64,000 bases of DNA from assembly GCA_964017065.1 (NCBI GenBank), contig OZ024786.1:11536002-11600001 (forward strand). The letters are read 5' to 3'. This DNA comes from Haliclona indistincta. Lineage: Eukaryota > Porifera > Demospongiae > Haplosclerida > Chalinidae. This document shows, one piece after another, positions 36,216 to 64,000 of the stretch (within the stretch, counting starts at the first letter, position 1; the number at the start of each line of letters is the position of its first letter). The notes under the pieces are model-generated. The model was not told where the DNA came from and made no database searches. It worked only from the letters and a program-made list of their open reading frames with translations. Made by a program: the position numbers and the translations under genes.

Positions 36216-36719
36216 GATATTATATTGCCTACGGACTGGGATTGGACACTAGCTCACGTGAGCGCATAGTAACAATACATTTTTCTGTGTACACTTCGCG
36301 TTGCGCTTTACCTAAATGCCGTAATACAATAGCGAGCAGAAAGTCGTGAACTTTGTGTACCTCTACTGCAAATACGCACTATTTTTATTTTTTAATGTAT
36401 GCTGTTGCTTTATAATTGTTATTCACGTTGATCGATATGGCGTAGGCATGTTATTCGGCGCTTAGGGCGATCCTGCAGTGCAGAATTCGTACTTGCTAGT
36501 GACCTTTTTTGTGTACCTCTGGACACAACATGATGAATATCCGAATAAATTGCAGACAAAGCGTTATCTTGTCACAAAACGCCTTTGATTTGGGCAGTTT
36601 TTGTATTAGGTAATACTGTAACCATGCTGAACCACGCTGTATCCAAGGGCAAAATTCACTTCCGGCGCAACGCGGAGAGTACACGGTGTCCAATCCCAGT
36701 CTGTAGGCAATATAATATC
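36216..36719. mobile_element. 504-bp TIR element
   Basis: The ends GATATTATATTGCCTAC and GTAGGCAATATAATATC are perfect inverted repeats that extend with one mismatch through GACTGGGATTGGACAC. The inner arms are degenerate. No transposase is visible, and target duplication is not resolved because the ends are AT-rich. Confidence 0.75.
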
Positions 36720-37490
36720 AATCATCTTACGTATACTTGCTGTATTTGTGATTTGACCTTCTCCTCAATCTCAGGAAGTGGGCAAAGATCTTGAAAGTCA
36801 ACAGCTGAGGAAGGGACATGTTGTTAATGAAGTGACAAATGAGGTATCTTGACTTCTGCTATCTCGCTGCCATTCTCAAGCAAAAGAAGACTGACGACAC
36901 AGGTGAATTTTGGCAGGGCATCCCATACATTTACCCAGAGCACTTTAACACTTCAGTGGATCTCTTTTCTCAGATTTGAATCCCCCCTTACCGCCATGAT
37001 GTGGTAAGGTGGGACTCAAAATCTCCCTTATCACCACGATAGCAGTGGTACGTCTGGCTGTACTGAACTTGGTAGCCAAGTAGTACCTTGTCATGATAAT
37101 TAATCTGGCCGTGATTCCCATTTTTACTGTCGTTTGTTTACCTTGCCTATTGGAGTACCGTGTTGATGTTTGTAGCTGAGAAGTGTTCAGCCATGTATCC
37201 CACGCAGTAGGTGTGTAGTGATCTAAGTATCCAGTAGCACTGTACAGTGGATTTCACTTTACTTGGAGCACCTTCGCGAATTCCTATATGCGTTATCCAC
37301 GTATAGAGTACTAGTGAAGTGGGAGCTTCAACCGTGCTATGTCCTTCAAGCCTAACAGAACCTCTGCGTACTCCAGCGATCTCTGTTGGAGATTAGTCTG
37401 GCTCTGCATCGCCCATTTACTGCATTTATCGTGCTATGTATTGGAATAGGCATGGTCACGGAGCACGGTGACCGGGTGTTCCATTGAGGG
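36720..37490. other. intergenic stretch
   Basis: No gene recognised. A local imperfect repeat around 36980-37040 (CCCCCTTACC / GGTAAGGTGGGA, TCCCTTATCACCACGAT) is the only structure noted. Confidence 0.3.
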
Positions 37491-37491
37491 C

Positions 37492-38135
37492 TGCGTGGGC
37501 ACAACTGTTACCCGTCACCTTAAGGTGGCGGTGCACTTAGTTAATATTCGACACCCACGCAACGTGTGTTTTATTAATAACTAGACTTTATAACTACAGC
37601 GATTTACATAACAGTATGGGAGAAATAATACATGAAGCGTCTGTGGCTGCTATCTCGACTGTTGAGCAATAAATCGCCGCGCTTCAAGCACAGCAGCATG
37701 CAGTGCCATCTTGCGCACAGACGTACAGAGCGAATTTCCGCAATTCGATCTAGATTTTTTGTTAAAGAATTTTTCTGGTCTAGGTTTGCTGTTTTACCGC
37801 GTTAGCAAAAGAGTGTCGAAAAATCGCTCTGTACGTCTGTGCGCGCTGGAATTTTTAAGCTGTAAACGAAGTTCTTTCCGGAGAAAGCAAGCCAAACTGG
37901 AGATAGCAGCCACAGACCGGTCTACACTGGGCGAGCGAGCTGCTCCACGTTAGCTAACACTTCGTGACTGAAACTTGTTATAATCGATGTATAGCTATAG
38001 ACAAACATAATGCATACTGGAGCACGCCTGTACAAAATACCATTGCTGAAAAATAAAGCTACTTGTATAGTTATGAATCTCATTAAATTAGCTCACCGCC
38101 ACCTTAAGGTGACGGGTAACAGTTGTGCCCACGCA
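37492..38135. mobile_element. 644-bp nested palindromic TIR element
   Basis: Outer inverted repeats of about 42 bp start TGCGTGGGCACAACTG and end in the complement. Inside are an 18-nt perfect inverted pair (37639-37656 and 37900-37917, GTCTGTGGCTGCTATCTC) and a 21-nt perfect pair (37713-37733 and 37824-37844, core CACAGACGTACAGAGC). The three nested pairs are concentric. No transposase is seen. Confidence 0.75.
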
Positions 38136-38165
38136 AATCCCACCACCCTCAATGCCCACGCAAAT

Positions 38166-38224
38166 CATAGACTCTAACCGCGAATTGCCCCACATGCGTG
38201 AGCAATTCGCGGTTAGAGTCTATG
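38166..38224. repeat. 59-nt hairpin with perfect 23-nt arms
   Basis: Arms 38166-38188 and 38202-38224 (core ACTCTAACCGCGAATTGC) pair perfectly around a 13-nt loop. It lies just outside the nested TIR element, after a direct repeat of GCCCACGCAAATC. Confidence 0.8.
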
Positions 38225-38782
38225 GTGGTGATCTGGGAAGCAGTTGTAAAACGGAGTGCCAAATTTTAGCCAGAATGTAAGCAAGTAATCGCTTTAACTA
38301 GGTTAATGCAGTTGTACAATCGTAGGCGGAGGGCAGCGGACTATAAACTTGGCTGAGAGTTTGTTTGTTTGTAAGTTATGGGTCGAAATGTCGTGAAAAG
38401 GCTGTAAAATGGCGAGCGTTTCAAGACTATTTTGCGTTTTACTCAGAGCCAGTCGCCCAGACGTCCAGGTTAATAGTCTACTGCCCTCCGGAGGATGCTA
38501 ACCCATCAGTAGACGATGGACTCTGTAGCGACACTGTTACAGCGCGCGCGAAAAGTGGCGCGCCGTTTTGCAGTTTACTATCTCTCCAATTGTGCCTGCT
38601 GTGCAAAACTCGCTGCGAAGCATCATACTACGCGTCCTAGCATATAAAACAACTCTCGGCAAAATCTGTAAAGCGCGAAGTGCACGGCTTACACGAACGT
38701 TGTAGCAATTTTTCTCGCCAAACTTGTGAACGTAAGCGGCTAGCAGGACCACGATCAGCAGCCCAATAGTAAGATATTACAA

Positions 38783-38940
38783 TTTTCTAGGTCGTGTCGG
38801 ATGCTTTTCGGAAAATTATTTCCTTCATCTGATTTATGAGCTTATATCGTCGAGAATACGCCAGTGGGCTACACAAAGCCAGAGCTACCTAAATTTTAAG
38901 AACGAATTTCCACAAAACCATCCGACACGACCTAGAAAAT
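38783..38940. repeat. inverted repeat around TTCTAGGTCGTGTCGGATG
   Basis: TTCTAGGTCGTGTCGGATG near 38785 pairs with CATCCGACACGACCTAGAA near 38920-38938. The intervening roughly 115 bp is unrelated. Looser inverted similarity may extend outward (TTTCTCGCCAAAC / TTTGGCGAGAAG), suggesting a larger decayed element from about 38700 to 39020. Confidence 0.65.
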
Positions 38941-39019
38941 GTGCTTAGCTACACACTCGTCCAGGTTAGCCATTATAAGATGCTACGATTCTGCTTAAAT
39001 TTGGCGAGAAGTTTCTATA

Positions 39020-40318
39020 CTTCAGTTGTTTTCCTTGGCAAAACAGCTGGCTGTTATGAATATAATTACCACCCCATTCTACAATTTAGCCTGTTGCGCG
39101 GGCGCCGTGGTTGCCCTGCAGTAATGATATTCATACTGCGCATATTGCGCGTATTATTGTGCGCACTAAAAAGGTACCTAACATTGACCTGCCTGCATGC
39201 AATGAATAATGTTTAGTCTGCCCACGTGTTATGATACACCAGAAACTCAAGCAATTCATTGTGCTAGCTAGCGGCGCGCGCTTGCATAATCGATTCTTGC
39301 ATTTTCTTACCTTAAGGGTGCTCGGTCATTATTAATATTCATGAGGCGGCGCCGTTGCTATGGGCCAGATTTCCAGATGTAAAGCAACTACGAACGCATC
39401 GCTAGCTGCATAACAACACGACTGGAATTACTGCTTGTATACCAAGTTTTAGCGAGACAGCTTACCGGGAAGGACCGCCAGAGGCGCGACAAAAACCACG
39501 CCTACTTGTCTGAAAAACTTTTTTGCAGAGCATGCTAGGTTGCTGAAACCATGCTTCTGTGGCTATCTCGACACGAGGAATCCAGTAACGGAGAGCTTTT
39601 GGCAGTAAAGCAGCGACAAACAGTATTATTTTGGCTATAGCTTTTTTCATTTTTCATTATTTTGGCTATAGCTTTTTTCAATAAATGGTAAATTTATTAC
39701 AGTAATTGACTAAATTAAGTATATAAATTATGATAACTTTGTTTCTGTACATTCAATCGCAAAAAGCATACGTAACTTTCTTAGTACCAATCATCTCTTC
39801 TAGCAAGCAAAAGTATAGTAGAGTAGAATGATCAATGCTACTAAAAAGGTAAGAATACACTCTGAACTTTAGAGGCTTGTAACTTTGTGAATATTGATTA
39901 CTTATAGATCTTGCCAGGAGAATACATTCTCCTTTGAATGCACTACAAATAAATGAAAACAAATTAAAAATTGCATTTATAGAACATCAGAAAATGTTGA
40001 TTGGAAATTTGTATACCCGCCACCTTAAAGAGTTTAATATTTTAAGATTCTGATGGTTTGAAAACAGTACAAGTACAGGGTATTATCAACAAAAAGACAC
40101 AATAATTTATTAACTTGAGGAGTCACTTAAATTAGTATTACAAAAATGATGTTCACAGAAATTAAGTTTTTAGTGATAGGGTTTCTGCAGGATTCACCTC
40201 GTCCTTTACACTTGCAATATTTGCAACACTTGATCCCAGCTACCCTGCAGCGACATATCCATTCTTGTGGGCAAATTTACAACATGTACAAGGATCTGGA
40301 AGGTCTTCAGGCTGGGGG
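39020..40318. other. intergenic stretch
   Basis: No gene recognised. A 25-bp tandem duplication (ATTATTTTGGCTATAGC...) lies at about 39627-39680; the rest is AT-rich. Confidence 0.3.
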
Positions 40319-40323
40319 GTAAC

Positions 40324-40560
40324 CAGTGGCGGATCTAGGATTGGAGAAAGGGGGTTGATTCTTAGTTGGGGGTTGATTCCGGTTTAATCCTTGTTAGTTT
40401 AGCTGGTCTAAGGCTGTCTTGCGCGTTGTGAAAGTGGGATAACCCCTAGTTGTGATTGTGTAAGCTAAATTCCTCATAAGGTAATGTAGCTTGTGAATAT
40501 CATTATTGAGCGCTAAGGGGGTTCGCGCGCACCTCTTGATCTACCCTAGATCCGCCACTG
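40324..40560. mobile_element. 237-bp MITE with CAGTGGCGGATCTAG ends
   Basis: The ends CAGTGGCGGATCTAG and CTAGATCCGCCACTG are perfect 15-bp inverted repeats. GTAAC flanks both sides (40319-40323 and 40561-40565), a 5-bp target duplication. It is non-coding. CAGTGGCGGA-type ends are common among animal non-autonomous DNA transposons. Confidence 0.85.
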
Positions 40561-40576
40561 GTAACAATACCAGGAA

Positions 40577-41043
40577 CTAGTAAATGAAACCATACAACTC
40601 TGCGTTCATTTCTAAACCATCTTTAAGTGGGGCTTGTATCCATAGCAGCTGTTGTTGATAATATGCCCTTTGAAATTGCTTTCTTGCATTGGCTGACGTG
40701 CAGGGAATTTTCTCAAAGCCAATTTTGAGGGAATTGCTATTAAAAGCAGCAAGACGCAAGTCATCAAATGTTTCCAAGTCTTTTGTTGGCTTGAGACACC
40801 TTACTAGATAATTTTCTGGCGTCTGTATCATGCTCTCTGTCATCTCTGAGTTGTTAAAGACTTAAAGTTCTGTATCAGTGTTAAATTGTTGTTGATAGCT
40901 TTCATTGCAGCATGCTTGGTAGAAATCTTGCTAGTTGTATCACATCCAGTCAGAGCACGGAGTGCAGGGAGACGCCTTCCAAGCTTGTCCCCAGTGCTGT
41001 AGTAAGGTGTCTCAAGCCAACAAAATACTTGGAAATAATACAT
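40577..41043 (-). pseudogene. decayed mobile-element-like ORF with LTGCDTTSK motif
   Basis: Two minus-strand open segments, 41043-40840 and 40843-40577, read on with a frame change at about 40840. The first has LPALRALTGCDTTSKISTKH. The second has ENYLVRCLKP, FEKIPCTSANARKQFQRAYY and WIQAPLKDGLEMNAELYGF. These motifs match a repetitive family of uncharacterised proteins abundant in cnidarian and sponge genomes, as I recall them. The GCD-centred motif is reminiscent of the FEN1/XPG nuclease helix region, which is inference. The N-terminal part is missing, so it is a dead fragment. Confidence 0.6.
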
Positions 41044-42144
41044 GTAATAATATTGAATTTTACGAAAATAATAAAATGAAAATAATAATAAAATACGAAT
41101 AATATTTTATTCGTGTATTGCTGATTTCAGACACTCTTGACCTGTATACGACTCTAGTTACCGTAGTTGGGTTGAAAATCATTATTTTACATGAATTATT
41201 ATTGACATTGATTGTGATACTAGCGGCTAGTTTTAAATGCACAAATCTACATTTACGGCACTGGATAAGAAGTTCTATTCCAGCATTGCGAATGTTTTAG
41301 TAAGTGATTTGGCTAGAATAGAAAATTACGTCTCGTGTCATTGATGTAAGCATTACTATAATTTAAATAAACAACATGATCACGGATTGAACAAAGTCCG
41401 GACCCTCTCCACACCTATAGGTGGGTCAGCAGATAGATGAACAATATTCAGCAAAGATTGAGTGTATCGACTGAGTCAGGTCTCATCTTCAAGTTCACAA
41501 TGCTTTGCCCATGCAGGTAGGCTGCCACAGCAGATCAAGGCATGCACAAGGCGTGCTATTGTTTTTTCTGCACTGTTGTTGCTGATTTTCAAGCGCTTTG
41601 ACATGTCGTCCTGTGTGATCTGAAGCCATATGCTCATGTTTTGGCTGGCGCGTCTGTGTTTCTGTTCATCTGTGTTGACTACACGCGCGCGCGCGTCAAT
41701 ACTCGCTCGCATGACGTCATCGCTGGGACACGAACTTTATTTATTAGCCGACACTTGCAGATTCGCTTCTACCTTTCGTCTGAATCGCTGTGAGGCTGAT
41801 AGACGATAAACTTCTAAAACTGCAAATCTTGCCTTAGTTTGCAAGGTGAGTAACGGCGCATTCACGCTCACAGCCTTTGTACTGCGCTAGGTTGCTCGCG
41901 CGCGCGTATGGTGGTTGCACGCTCAATTTAGCGCGACAAATCGGAACGCACGCACTGCAAACTTGCCTGACGTCTTGTGCCTGCAGCTTGCAGCTGTAAT
42001 CGACCAGTTTACGTGTTTGTTTGCTGCAAAAAAATAAATATACATTGCGCGTGTACCGTTACTTCAGCGGTGCGGTTTGCTGCAGTTTGCATACTCATGA
42101 TCCATTTCTCTCATAGGCTCGCAGTTGTGGCAGAGTGCTGCAGA
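41044..42144 (+). promoter_or_regulatory. upstream region of the SRCR gene with a CRE palindrome and CpG-rich patches
   Basis: About 430 bp upstream of the ATG at 42145 there is a TGACGTCA palindrome (41712-41719), flanked by CG-rich runs (CACGCGCGCGCGCGTC near 41683, CTCGCGCGCGCGTATG near 41895). The base composition differs from the surrounding AT-rich DNA and fits a promoter. Bases 41044-41450 show nothing. Confidence 0.4.
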
Positions 42145-63732
<21,588 letters not shown>

Positions 63733-63767
63733 TAAGAGAAGGAATTTACATCTGCATTGAAGTCGAG

Positions 63768-64000
63768 CTCTTCCCTCCCTCTACCTCTATCCCTCCCTCT
63801 ACCTCTATCCCTCCCTCTACTCCCTCCTTCTCCTCTCTCTCTCTCTCTCTCTCCCTCTCTCCCTCCCTCCTTCCCTCCCTCTCTCCCTCCCTCTCTCCCT
63901 CCCTCCCTCTCTCCCTCCCTCTCTCCCTCCCTCTCTCCCTCCCTCTCTCCCTCCCTCTCTCCCTCCCTTCCGCCCTTCCTTCTTCCCTCTCTCCTCCCTC
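63768..64000 (+). repeat. CCCT/CT-rich microsatellite to the window end
   Basis: A pyrimidine-only tract with CCCTCTAC, CTCTCC and CCTT sub-repeats, in the intron of SRCR domain 12. Confidence 0.9.

Noticed and set aside
37711..37953. 80-codon ORF in the nested palindrome
   Set aside because: Spans inverted repeats of a TIR element; no domain.
41476..41712. 78-codon minus-strand ORF (MSIWLQITQDDMSKRL) near the SRCR promoter
   Set aside because: Could be a remnant of the mobile ORF at 40577-41043 or chance; no motif links them.

Overview
This is a eukaryotic window: spliced genes with GT/AG introns, microsatellites, many foldback transposons and a 200-base scaffold gap (56301-56500). The domain mix points to a sponge, probably a demosponge such as Amphimedon: a scavenger-receptor cysteine-rich (SRCR) gene, intronless RING/B-box TRIM genes, secreted fibrinogen-domain proteins, a MUC4-like NIDO-AMOP-VWD membrane protein, and very short introns (52-56 bp). 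The species is inferred; nothing in the sequence names it.

Layout. (1) 382-14659, plus strand: the 3' part of a large single-pass membrane protein (27 exons in view, about 1,900 residues). The order is mucin-like Ser/Thr/Pro segments, Ig, STP, Ig, a 22-copy STP minisatellite, NIDO, AMOP, VWD, EGF repeats, STP stalk, SEA-like module, transmembrane helix and a tyrosine-containing tail. A tRNA-Asp(GTC) gene lies in one intron. (2) 13075-23898: a direct tandem duplication of about 5.1 kb. Each unit carries the SEA-TM-tail exons plus an intronless POT/SLC15-like transporter gene. Unit 2 gained an 881-bp piece of a non-LTR retrotransposon and lost 117 bp around the tail stop codon. (3) 24536-29679, minus strand: two tandem two-exon genes for secreted fibrinogen-domain proteins with conserved proximal promoters. 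A transposon with a paralogous empty site sits beside one copy. (4) About 29.7-42.1 kb: no convincing host gene; a graveyard of terminal-inverted-repeat and foldback elements plus a broken mobile ORF. (5) 42145 to the window end, plus strand: a signal-peptide protein with a somatomedin-B module and at least 12 SRCR domains, each split over two phase-1 exons. Two TRIM genes (58680-60080 and 61048-62972, the second frameshifted) lie in its last visible intron.

How the genes fit together. All host genes except the tRNA and the transporters belong to families used for surface recognition, secreted lectin-like recognition or ubiquitin-linked innate signalling, and most are locally duplicated. This resembles a fast-evolving recognition neighbourhood, but no functional link is shown by sequence alone.

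The strongest new observation is in the SRCR array. In all 11 complete domains the Cys of the WGTVC motif and its partner Cys near the HxEDAG motif are kept together (7 domains) or lost together (4 domains). This is disulphide covariation within a single protein.
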